A DNA stretch of 32,634 nt, taken from positions 1 to 32,634 of the forward strand of contig NZ_ADGX01000095.1 of NCBI RefSeq assembly GCF_000177675.1, read 5' to 3'. This DNA comes from Parafrankia sp. EUN1f (GTDB lineage Bacteria > Actinomycetota > Actinomycetes > Frankiales > Frankiaceae). Numbering within the stretch: position 1 is the first letter of the stretch; each line of letters begins with the position of its first letter. The notes under the pieces were generated by a model, which saw only the letters and a program-made list of their open reading frames with translations, was not told the DNA's origin and ran no database searches. This document shows positions 1 through 7,059 of the stretch, one piece after another. Both the position numbers and the translations under genes were made by a program.

Positions 1-2162
1 TCCCACCGGTCACACGTCGCGAACAGCGGAAGCAGGCCGATCGCCGCGTGCTCGGCGGCATGCACCGCGCCCGGCACCTCCGCGGGTTCCACGTTGGCAG
101 CGGCCAGCAGTTCGTCGGTGACGGTGTACCAGACGGCCCTGGTGCGGAGCTGGCGCGGCGGCAGGTCGAGCGGTTCCTGCCCGAGGATCTCACCGGTGGC
201 CAGGCGCCGGCGCTGGAATCCGACCACCTGATTCGTGACCTCGACCGTGCCGAGGTGGATCTCAACGTCAGCGAACCGCGCCGACCGCGTCGACTCGACC
301 ACCCGGATATCGGTGTGCTCACGCGCCACCGTCGTCCAGTCCGGTTGAGCTGCCTCGACGAAAGCGACCGCGTCGTCGAGGTCGAGCTCGGTGACGAGGA
401 AGGTGGCGCCCTGATGCAGGTACACGGCTCCCTGGTGCACCGTCGAATGCGACGTCCCCGCGTCGACGGTGCCGAGCAGGCGGCCTGTCCCGACCTCGAC
501 GATGCGCACGGGAGGACCACCGGTTCCTCTGATGTCGACATCCGGCCGGTGTCGCTGCGTCCAGAACCAGCCCGTGGGCCGGCGGCGCAGGCGTCCCCGG
601 CGAACGAGGTCGTCGACGGCCCCGCGGGCTCCGGGCCCGAACAGCGCCAGGTCCTCCTCGGTCAGCGGCAGTTCGCTGGCCGCGCACTCCAGATGAGGCA
701 TCAGGACGTACGGGTTGTCGGGGTCGAACACACTGGCCTCGACCGGCCGGCCGAAGACCGCCTCGGGATGGTGAACGAGGTAGGTGTCAAGTGGGTCGTC
801 TCGGGCGACGAGCACCGCGAGCGCGCCCTGCCCGGCCCGGCCCGCACGACCGGCCTGCTGCCACAGGGAGGCGAGCGTGCCGGGAAATCCGGCGATCACG
901 GTCGCGTCGAGCCCGCTGATGTCGACGCCGAGCTCCAGCGCCGACGTCGCGGCCACGCCGAGCAGCTCACCTGTCCTCAGCCGGCTCTCCAGGTCCCGAC
1001 GCTCCTCGGCGAGGTAGCCGGCGCGGTACGCCGCGACCCGCCCGGACAGCTCCGGCGCGGCCTCCTCCAGCCCACGTCGCGCCGCGGCCGCGACGACCTC
1101 GGCAGCCCGGCGGGAACGGACGAACACCAGTGTCCGCACGCCCTCCGTGACCAGATCAGCGAGCAGATCAGCCGACTCGGCGGTCGCGGCCCGCCGGACC
1201 GGGGCACCGTTCTCGCCGCCGGCCAGCCCAGCACCACCAGCCAGCCCAGCAGCACCAGCCAGCCCAGCAGCACCGGCGAGGCCAGCAGCACCGGCGAGGC
1301 CAACCGACCCCACCCCGCCAGCCTGCACGGACCCCCTGATCAGTGGCGGCTCGTAGAGGGCGAAGTCCACAGGGCCGCGGGGGGACGAGTCCGTGTCAAC
1401 CACCTCAACGTCCACTCCGGTCAGCCGCGATGCGGACATTCCCGGATCGGCCACCGTCGCGGAGGCGAGGACGAAGACCGGTCGCGCGCCGTACCGGGCG
1501 CAGACCCGCCGCAGCCGGCGCAGCACCAGCGCGACATGAGCGCCGAACACGCCACGGTAGCCGTGACACTCGTCGATGATCACGAAACGCAGCCCGCGGA
1601 GGAAGGAGGACCAGCGACGGTGCGCCGGCAGGATCCCGCGATGCAGCATGTCCGGATTGGTCAGGACGAGGTTCGCGTGTGCGCGCACCCACTCCCGTTC
1701 GGAGCCCGGCGTGTCGCCGTCGTAGGTCGAGGCCCGGACACCGGTCAGCCGCAGCGAGCGCACCGAGCGCAGCTGGTCGTGGGCGAGTGCCTTGGTCGGC
1801 GCGAGATACACCGCCCGCGCGCCCGGTTCGGCCAGCAGCCGTGAGAGCACCGGCAGCAGGTAGCCCACCGATTTCCCGGACGCGGTGCCCGTGGCGAGCA
1901 CGACGTCTCGCCCCTCGTGCGCCGCCTGGGCGGTCTGGGCCTGGTGCGTCCACGGCTCGTCGATCCCGGCCGTGCGCAGTCGGCCGACCAGGACCTCGTC
2001 GGCCCAGTCCGGCCAGGGCCCCGTGCGGCCCGGACGTGACGGTACATGCTCGACATGCGTGATGTTGCCGGCCCGCCGGCTGTCACGGGCGAGCCGGGCC
2101 AGGATGCTGTCCGCCCGCGCGAGGTCACGCTCGATGGCCGCCGACGAACCCACGCCCGTCAC
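1..2162 (-). CDS. DEAD/DEAH-box helicase with DUF1998-type C-terminus (3' end outside window)
   Basis: The minus strand stays open from a GTG at 2162 to the window edge, about 720 codons. An in-frame stop lies just upstream at 2174-2172, so the start can hardly be earlier. Seen: a Q-motif-like WTHQAQTA (~71-78), Walker A ATGTASGKS (~90-98), APTKAL (~121-126), TNPDML (~168-173), DECH box (197-200), then a second RecA-like domain with an ATSALELGVDI motif and a QQAGRAGRAG motif (motif VI). The last residues read FATCDRW, which fits the beginning of the Cys-containing DUF1998 region. The family (YprA/MrfA-like) consists of ATP-dependent DNA helicases, linked to repair in Bacillus. An Ala/Gly/Leu hexapeptide repeat sits between the two helicase domains. 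A helicase divergent from bldG matches the Streptomyces arrangement as I recall it. Confidence 0.9.
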   Translation of the reverse strand, partial: MTGVGSSAAIERDLARADSILARLARDSRRAGNITHVEHVPSRPGRTGPWPDWADEVLVGRLRTAGIDEPWTHQAQTAQAAHEGRDVVLATGTASGKSVGYLLPVLSRLLAEPGARAVYLAPTKALAHDQLRSVRSLRLTGVRASTYDGDTPGSEREWVRAHANLVLTNPDMLHRGILPAHRRWSSFLRGLRFVIIDECHGYRGVFGAHVALVLRRLRRVCARYGARPVFVLASATVADPGMSASRLTGVDVEVVDTDSSPRGPVDFALYEPPLIRGSVQAGGVGSVGLAGAAGLAGAAGLAGAAGLAGGAGLAGGENGAPVRRAATAESADLLADLVTEGVRTLVFVRSRRAAEVVAAAARRGLEEAAPELSGRVAAYRAGYLAEERRDLESRLRTGELLGVAATSALELGVDISGLDATVIAGFPGTLASLWQQAGRAGRAGQGALAVLVARDDPLDTYLVHHPEAVFGRPVEASVFDPDNPYVLMPHLECAASELPLTEEDLALFGPGARGAVDDLVRRGRLRRRPTGWFWTQRHRPDVDIRGTGGPPVRIVEVGTGRLLGTVDAGTSHSTVHQGAVYLHQGATFLVTELDLDDAVAFVEAAQPDWTTVAREHTDIRVVESTRSARFADVEIHLGTVEVTNQVVGFQRRRLATGEILGQEPLDLPPRQLRTRAVWYTVTDELLAAANVEPAEVPGAVHAAEHAAIGLLPLFATCDRW
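1222..1302. repeat. 18-bp tandem repeat inside the helicase gene (about 4.5 units)
   Basis: Units begin at 1222, 1240, 1258, 1276 and 1294, each 18 bp and differing at a few positions. On the coding (minus) strand they encode a GLAGAA-type hexapeptide repeated about 4.5 times. The reading frame is kept, and the repeat falls in the linker between the two helicase domains (residues ~287-314), where length change should be tolerated. Confidence 0.85.
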
Positions 2163-2469
2163 GATAGGCGGTCAGCGGGAGCCGACGCCCACCGCGGACA
2201 TGCCGACCAGGCCCGAAGCTGCTGGTGGTGAACATCCGGTGCCGGGCCAACCCAGGCTCACTCGACGCTAGATCAGCGATAGCATCCCTTGGGTGCGCCA
2301 CCCTGGACGAGAGGGACGCGGTTGAGAGCGATTCGTCCGTAGGCCACACAGGCGTCGGCTCGTCAAAGTGTTGCGAGCCATCGGATTGATCCTCCTCATG
2401 GGAGGGTAGTGCCGCCGTGATGTCGGTTGCCCGAGGCGCGGGCGCCGGGAAGAACCACTAGGAGGATCC
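2163..2469. other. Divergent intergenic region between helicase and bldG
   Basis: About 307 bp with no convincing gene. It must hold the promoters of both divergent genes. A small hairpin (CCTCC at 2391-2395, GGAGG at 2401-2405) lies about 65 bp before the bldG start. I could not pick a promoter with both boxes at good spacing. A 74-codon minus-strand open frame at 2125-2349 overlaps the helicase start and has no recognisable features. Confidence 0.6.
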
Positions 2470-2811
2470 GTGGATCTGTCCCTCACGACTCGTCAGGAAG
2501 GGACCCACACGGTCGTCGTGGTGGGCGGCGAGATCGATGTCTACACCGCCCCCAAGCTCCGCGAGCAGCTCATCGATCTTGTCTCGGCCGGGTCGTACCA
2601 CCTGGTGGTCGACATGGAGGGTGTGGAGTTCCTCGACTCCACGGGCCTCGGTGTCCTGGTCGGCGGGCTCAAGCGGGTTCGTGCGCACGAGGGTTCGCTG
2701 CGCCTGGTCTGCACCCAGGAGCGCATCCTGAAGATCTTCCGGATAACCGGGCTGACCAAGGTCTTCCCCATCCATTCCTCCGTCGAGGATGCCCTCGCCG
2801 CCAGCGACTGA
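2470..2811 (+). CDS. bldG: STAS-domain anti-sigma factor antagonist, BldG-like
   Basis: 113 aa, all of it one STAS domain. GTG start at 2470 preceded by AGGAGG at 2461-2466. The loop [10 protein letters not shown] carries the serine (S57) that is phosphorylated in this family by the cognate anti-sigma kinase; unphosphorylated antagonist binds the anti-sigma factor and frees the sigma factor. Length and serine position match Streptomyces BldG, which is needed there for aerial hyphae and antibiotic production. The next gene, 35 bp downstream, encodes an RsbW-like protein, and a helicase gene is divergent upstream, the same context as bldG as I recall it. The target sigma factor is not visible here. 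Confidence 0.9.
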   Translation: MDLSLTTRQEGTHTVVVVGGEIDVYTAPKLREQLIDLVSAGSYHLVVDMEGVEFLDSTGLGVLVGGLKRVRAHEGSLRLVCTQERILKIFRITGLTKVFPIHSSVEDALAASD

Positions 2812-2846
2812 GTCGGTCCCATCGCGAAAGGCAGGTCCTCGGACGC

Positions 2847-3422
2847 ATGCCCACCGTCGAGTTGCGCTTCGCCGCCCTGCCCGGACATGTCCGCACCGCA
2901 AGAATGATCGCCACCGCGGTCAGCAGGCGTGCGGGCGTGCCGGTCGGGGCCATCGACGAGATCAAGTTGGCGGTCGGGGAGGCGTGTGCCCGTGCCGTCC
3001 GAGTCAACCGCCGCAGTAATCCCCAGGCGTTCGTGCATGTCGAGCTGACCGATACCCCCGAGTCGTTCAGAGTCGTCGTCTCCGACAGCGGCGCGGCCGG
3101 AGACGAGATCGCCCCAGGTCCCGACGGCGGCCTGCTCAGTGTCGACGCTCTGCTCGACCTCGGTGAGGGGGCGGAGCCCGACCTCGCGGCCATCGGAGTG
3201 CCCGGCACCGAGGTCGACCAGCCGCTGCCATCGGGTCTGGGGCTGGCCCTGATCGAAGGGCTGGTGGACGAGGTGGCCGTCCGGCGTGGTCAGGACGGCA
3301 TCGGCACCGTCGTCGAGATGACCTGGCACACGGCCGAGCCCGAGGAGGACGCCGACCTCGATTCCGCCGGGTACGCGGCTCTGGCCGCTCAGATCGCTGG
3401 ATCGGCCCGCCGGGAAGGCTGA
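2847..3422 (+). CDS. Anti-sigma factor, RsbW-like HATPase (partner of BldG)
   Basis: 191 aa from ATG 2847; the open frame continues upstream, but into bldG in another frame. The GHKL ATPase fold is recognisable: N-box region AVGEACARAV (42-51), G1-type VSDSGAA (78-84) and G2-type GLGLALIEGL (130-139). The N-box position usually held by the Mg-binding Asn (EACTNAV in RsbW) is Arg49 here. Residues ~85-125 form an insertion between G1 and G2 compared with the ~150-aa RsbW. Known for the family: binds a sigma factor or the STAS antagonist and phosphorylates the latter. Inferred: partner of the BldG protein just upstream. Whether it is a competent kinase is uncertain given Arg49. Confidence 0.8.
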   Translation: MPTVELRFAALPGHVRTARMIATAVSRRAGVPVGAIDEIKLAVGEACARAVRVNRRSNPQAFVHVELTDTPESFRVVVSDSGAAGDEIAPGPDGGLLSVDALLDLGEGAEPDLAAIGVPGTEVDQPLPSGLGLALIEGLVDEVAVRRGQDGIGTVVEMTWHTAEPEEDADLDSAGYAALAAQIAGSARREG

Positions 3423-3475
3423 GCGGAGACCAGCCGCGGCGAGCGAGGCGCCGCAGGTACACCGGGACCTCGGAT

Positions 3476-3512
3476 GCCGGGGGCCTGTCCGGAGACCGGA
3501 GGGGCCCCCGGC
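3476..3512 (+). terminator. Hairpin terminator after the bldG operon
   Basis: Perfect 10-bp stem GCCGGGGGCC (3476-3485) with GGCCCCCGGC (3503-3512), and a nested TCCGG/CCGGA stem (3488-3492 with 3496-3500) around a 3-nt loop. There is no U-tract, as is common for high-GC actinobacterial terminators. It lies 54 bp after the anti-sigma stop codon. Confidence 0.7.
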
Positions 3513-3691
3513 GATGCGGCCGCCTTCGGCGATGACGCCTGCCCGGTACCAGCGATCCCACTGTTCCCACCGGGCCACCGACCGCCCCACTGGCGACGGG
3601 ATCGTCTACAACAAAAACAACATCCCCGGCCAGTCACAACCGAAAAACCTGCGCACGTCACACACCTACGGATAGACTGCGCCGCATCTCG

Positions 3692-3715
3692 CCGACGGTT
3701 GATCGAGACCGTCGG
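3692..3715 (+). promoter_or_regulatory. Inverted repeat upstream of hppA
   Basis: CCGACGGT (3692-3699) and ACCGTCGG (3708-3715), 8-nt loop, followed by TGTTTCCC. It is about 340 bp upstream of hppA. It could be a second terminator, an operator, or part of the hppA leader; the sequence alone does not decide. Confidence 0.4.
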
Positions 3716-4058
3716 TGTTTCCCTTGGTGTTCCCCGTGGGTCCGGCCCCGGGCCACAGGCAAGGGCCGCGTGAAGGTGTTTGCCGTGCGCGAGGGAACCA
3801 GCGCCGGGTCTGGACCGGCGTCGCTTCCCTCGTTCTCAGTCGTCTCTGGCGACCGTTCGGCTTTCGCCGGACCGCGGCTCACGCCCTGACCTGTGTCTGT
3901 CACCCACCCAGAACGTCGTCGGATGCGACGTACCTGGCTGTGATCGACGACCGATGGCCGCGGACGGTGGGCGTCCGCTTCCACCTCAGCACGGTCACGG
4001 AGGGTGCACAGAACAAACCGGGACAGCAGTCCCGGGACAATGCAGACCGGGAGGAGCC

Positions 4059-6419
4059 ATGTCCCCGATCCACACCCTACAGGCCGATAATCCCTCAATC
4101 GACCTTAGCGGTGGAGCTGTCGGGCTGGTCGCCGGTGTGGCGATCGTCGCAGCGCTCGCCCTGCTCGTCGCCGGCTACCTCGTCCGCGAGGTGCTGGCCG
4201 CGAGTGCGGGCACTCCGAAAATGATCGAGGTGGGCCGAGCGGTTCAGGAGGGAGCCGCAGCCTACCTCCGTCGGCAGTTCCGAACCCTTGCCGGGTTCGT
4301 CATCGTAATCCCCTTCGTACTCCTGCTTCTCCCGGCGGACGACACCGGTGCGCGGGTGGGCCGATCCGTGTTCTTCGTGGTCGGCGCGGTGTTCTCGGCA
4401 CTGGTCGGCTTCGTCGGGATGTCGCTGGCCACCCGCGCCAACACCCGCACGGCCGCGGCGGCCATCGAAAGTGGCGAACCCGCCGCGATGCGGATCGCCT
4501 TTCGCACCGGCGGGGTGGTCGGAATGTTCACGGTCGGCCTGGGCCTGCTCGGAGCGGCGGTGGTTGTCCTGGCCTTCCAGGACACCGCGCCGCAGGTTCT
4601 CGAGGGATTCGGCTTCGGCGCGGCACTGCTGGCGATGTTCATGCGGGTCGGCGGCGGCATCTTCACCAAGGCCGCGGACGTCGGTGCGGACCTGGTCGGC
4701 AAGGTCGAGCAGGGCATACCGGAGGACGACCCACGCAACGCGGCGACCATCGCGGACAACGTGGGTGACAACGTCGGGGACTGCGCGGGAATGGCCGCCG
4801 ACCTGTTCGAGTCCTACGCCGTAACCCTGGTCGCGGCACTGATTCTCGGCGTCAAGGCCTTCGGTGAGGACGGGCTGGTCTTTCCGCTGCTCATCCCCGC
4901 CGTCGGCGTCATCACCGCTGTCATCGGGATTTTCGCGGTGTCTCCCCGGGACGGTGATCGCACCGGCATGAGCGCGATCAACCGTGGATTCTTCATCTCG
5001 GCGGTGATCTCCGCGATCGGCGTGGTGATCGTCTCCCTGCTCTACCTTCCGGGCAGCTTCGCGGAGTTCCCGGGGCTGGCCGGAAGCACCCAGGACGGGG
5101 ACCCCCGGGTCATCGCCATCAGCGCGGTGATCATCGGGATCGCGCTGGCGGCGGCCATCCAGCTGCTCACGGGCTACTTCACGGAGACGAACCGGCGTCC
5201 GGTGCTCGGTGTCGCGGAGGCGTCGACAACCGGGCCGGCCACGAACATCCTGGCCGGTATCGGCGTGGGCATGGAGTCGGCCGTCTACTCGGCACTGCTC
5301 ATCGGAGCCGCCGTGTTCGGTTCGTATCTCCTCGGAGCCGGCAGCGTCACGATCGCGCTCTTCGCGGTCGCTCTTGCCGGGACGGGGCTGCTCACCACGG
5401 TCGGTGTGATCGTCTCGATGGACACGTTCGGCCCGGTCAGCGACAACGCGCAGGGCATCGCGGAGATGTCCGCGGGGCCGGAGGGCATCGACGAGCGCGG
5501 CGCGGCGATTCTCACGTCGCTGGACGCCGTGGGCAACACCACCAAGGCGATCACGAAAGGTATCGCGATTGCCACCGCGGTGCTCGCCGCGACCGCCTTG
5601 TTCGGGTCGTTCACCGACACCGTCACCACCGCGCTGGCCGACGCCGGTGCCGCGCCCGAGCTCGGCCGCGGCACCGTTGGTGGTCTCAATGTTGCCTATC
5701 CCGACGCATTGGTCGGGCTGATCATCGGCGCTGCCGTGGTCTTCCTGTTCTCCGGGCTGGCCATCAACGCCGTGGGTCGGGCGGCCGGCCGCGTCGTGTC
5801 AGAGGTCCGCAAGCAGTTCCGCGACAAGCCCGGGATCATGCAGGGCACCGAGAAGCCGGACTACGGCGCCGTCGTGGACATCTGCACGAGGGATTCGCTG
5901 CGTGAGCTCGTCACACCGGGAACTCTCGCGGTGATGGCGCCGATCGCGGTCGGCTTCGGCCTGGGCTACCCGCCGCTGGGCGCCTTCCTCGGCGGGGCGA
6001 TCGCCGGCGGAGTTCTCATGGCGGTCTTCCTCGCCAACTCGGGTGGCGCCTGGGACAACGCGAAGAAGCTGGTGGAGGACGGGAAGTACGGAGGCAAGGG
6101 CTCCGAGGTGCACGCCGCGACGGTGATCGGCGACACCGTCGGCGATCCGTTCAAGGACACCGCGGGCCCGTCGATCAATCCACTGCTCAAGGTGATGAAC
6201 CTGGTCAGCCTGCTGATCGCTCCCCTGGTCGTGAAGTTCTCCGTCGGCGCCGACGAGAACACCCCGGCCCGGATCGGCATCGCGGTGGCGGCGGTCGCCG
6301 TGATCATCGCGGTTGTCGCGACCTCCAAGCGGCGTGGCTCCAGGATCGGCGACGAGCCGCCGAAGCCCGCGTCACCGCCCGCGTTCTCCCCACAACCCGA
6401 CTCCCAGGTACAGGTCTGA
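4059..6419 (+). CDS. hppA: Membrane-bound proton-pumping pyrophosphatase (K+-independent type)
   Basis: 786 aa from ATG 4059, with GGAGGAG at 4050-4056. An integral membrane protein, about 16 segments expected for the family, that hydrolyses pyrophosphate and moves H+ across the cytoplasmic membrane. Seen: the substrate-binding run DVGADLVGKVE, the catalytic GDNVGDCAGM motif (~230-240) and a second acidic motif near the C-terminus (GDTVGDPFKDT). The subtype motif reads GNTTKA with Lys496; K+-dependent members have Ala there, so this should be a K+-independent H+ pump. A ~25-residue Pro/Ser-rich tail follows the last membrane helix. Monocistronic, bounded by hairpins on both sides. A soluble PPase (ppa) lies 12 kb downstream. 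Confidence 0.96.
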   Translation: MSPIHTLQADNPSIDLSGGAVGLVAGVAIVAALALLVAGYLVREVLAASAGTPKMIEVGRAVQEGAAAYLRRQFRTLAGFVIVIPFVLLLLPADDTGARVGRSVFFVVGAVFSALVGFVGMSLATRANTRTAAAAIESGEPAAMRIAFRTGGVVGMFTVGLGLLGAAVVVLAFQDTAPQVLEGFGFGAALLAMFMRVGGGIFTKAADVGADLVGKVEQGIPEDDPRNAATIADNVGDNVGDCAGMAADLFESYAVTLVAALILGVKAFGEDGLVFPLLIPAVGVITAVIGIFAVSPRDGDRTGMSAINRGFFISAVISAIGVVIVSLLYLPGSFAEFPGLAGSTQDGDPRVIAISAVIIGIALAAAIQLLTGYFTETNRRPVLGVAEASTTGPATNILAGIGVGMESAVYSALLIGAAVFGSYLLGAGSVTIALFAVALAGTGLLTTVGVIVSMDTFGPVSDNAQGIAEMSAGPEGIDERGAAILTSLDAVGNTTKAITKGIAIATAVLAATALFGSFTDTVTTALADAGAAPELGRGTVGGLNVAYPDALVGLIIGAAVVFLFSGLAINAVGRAAGRVVSEVRKQFRDKPGIMQGTEKPDYGAVVDICTRDSLRELVTPGTLAVMAPIAVGFGLGYPPLGAFLGGAIAGGVLMAVFLANSGGAWDNAKKLVEDGKYGGKGSEVHAATVIGDTVGDPFKDTAGPSINPLLKVMNLVSLLIAPLVVKFSVGADENTPARIGIAVAAVAVIIAVVATSKRRGSRIGDEPPKPASPPAFSPQPDSQVQV

Positions 6420-6434
6420 CGGCCGGGGCCGACA

Positions 6435-6499
6435 CCGTCCAGGCCCGTTGACAAAACCGCCGGCATGGCCTGGACAGCCGGCCGGCGAGGCCTGGACGG
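6435..6499 (+). repeat. Three-armed inverted repeat downstream of hppA
   Basis: CCGTCCAGGCC (6435-6445) is complementary to GGCCTGGACGG (6489-6499, 11 bp) and also to GGCCTGGAC (6467-6475, 9 bp). The two pairings exclude each other, giving two alternative hairpins just after the hppA stop codon and just before a strong terminator. Confidence 0.5.
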
Positions 6500-6525
6500 G
6501 TCGGCGCCGACGCATCACCACGCCC

Positions 6526-6559
6526 AGAGGTCCGACCGGCACAAGCCGGTCGGACCTCT
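6526..6559 (+). terminator. Strong hairpin terminator after hppA
   Basis: Perfect 15-bp stem AGAGGTCCGACCGGC (6526-6540) with its complement (6545-6559) and a 4-nt ACAA loop, followed by TACATT. One of the clearest terminators in the window; it could act on either strand. Confidence 0.88.
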
Positions 6560-7059
6560 TACATTCCGTAGCCTTGCCACTGGCACGGGCCGTATCGGCC
6601 GCACCGCGGCGGCCATGACCGGCGCGGCACCGCTACCCGGCCCGGCTCTGGTAATGCCAGTTCAGTCGACCGTCGTACGACGGGTTTGGTGGGCGGAGAG
6701 ATCCTTTTGACGCTGGACCAGTCGGTGTATGGCGCGGCACGATGGTGCGGTCGGTGGCTCGTGCGACCACGGAGAGAGAACTCGCTCGGCCCCCGACGGC
6801 GGACGGGGGGTCCCTCCAGCGACACACCGGCGTACGGTGCTCCCTGCGGCCGATTCCGGCAGCGGGAGGTGTCCGGTCGCGCCGGGCCCGCGCCCACGCC
6901 CAGGGAGCGGGGAAGGCCGGCGTGCCGACGGTGTGCGTACCGAAGGCGGCCCGGGCAGACGTTGGAGCAAGTGACAGAGGTCGATCGATCGAGGATTCCC
7001 CGGGGCGGATCGCGGCCCGAGGAGTCCACCGGATGCAGCACGCCGTGACGAGGAGAGAA

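Larger units (their letters stand above)
3423..4058. other. 636-bp non-coding stretch between the bldG pair and hppA
   Basis: No gene recognised. It contains the hairpin at 3476-3512 that ends the bldG operon, and a second perfect 8-bp inverted repeat at 3692-3715 followed by a short T-rich run. The 3' part must carry the hppA promoter and leader. Open frames crossing it are extensions or shadows of hppA; the hppA family N-terminus and a good ribosome-binding site both point to 4059. Confidence 0.6.
6420..7059. other. 640-bp non-coding stretch between hppA and topA
   Basis: Holds the hppA terminator (6526-6559) and, before it, an 11-bp inverted repeat (6435-6445 with 6489-6499) with a third copy of its core at 6467-6475. 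The part after 6560 should carry the topA promoter; I see no clear -35/-10 pair. The topA frame is open back to ~6742, but that extension lacks family similarity and a Shine-Dalgarno site. Confidence 0.6.

Noticed and set aside
48-1844. 598-codon open frame on the plus strand
   Set aside because: Antisense to the helicase, whose motifs are unmistakable in the minus-strand frame. Composition is Arg/Gly/Pro-rich.
2125-2349. 74-codon minus-strand frame upstream of the helicase
   Set aside because: It overlaps the helicase start in another frame, lacks a ribosome-binding site and resembles nothing I know.
6711-6737. Possible topA promoter TTGACG...TATGGC
   Set aside because: The spacer is only 15 bases and the -10 box is poor, so I do not call it.
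6742-7059. 106-codon N-terminal extension of topA
   Set aside because: It is in frame, but family members do not have it, and GAGGAG with GTG at 7060 gives a proper start.
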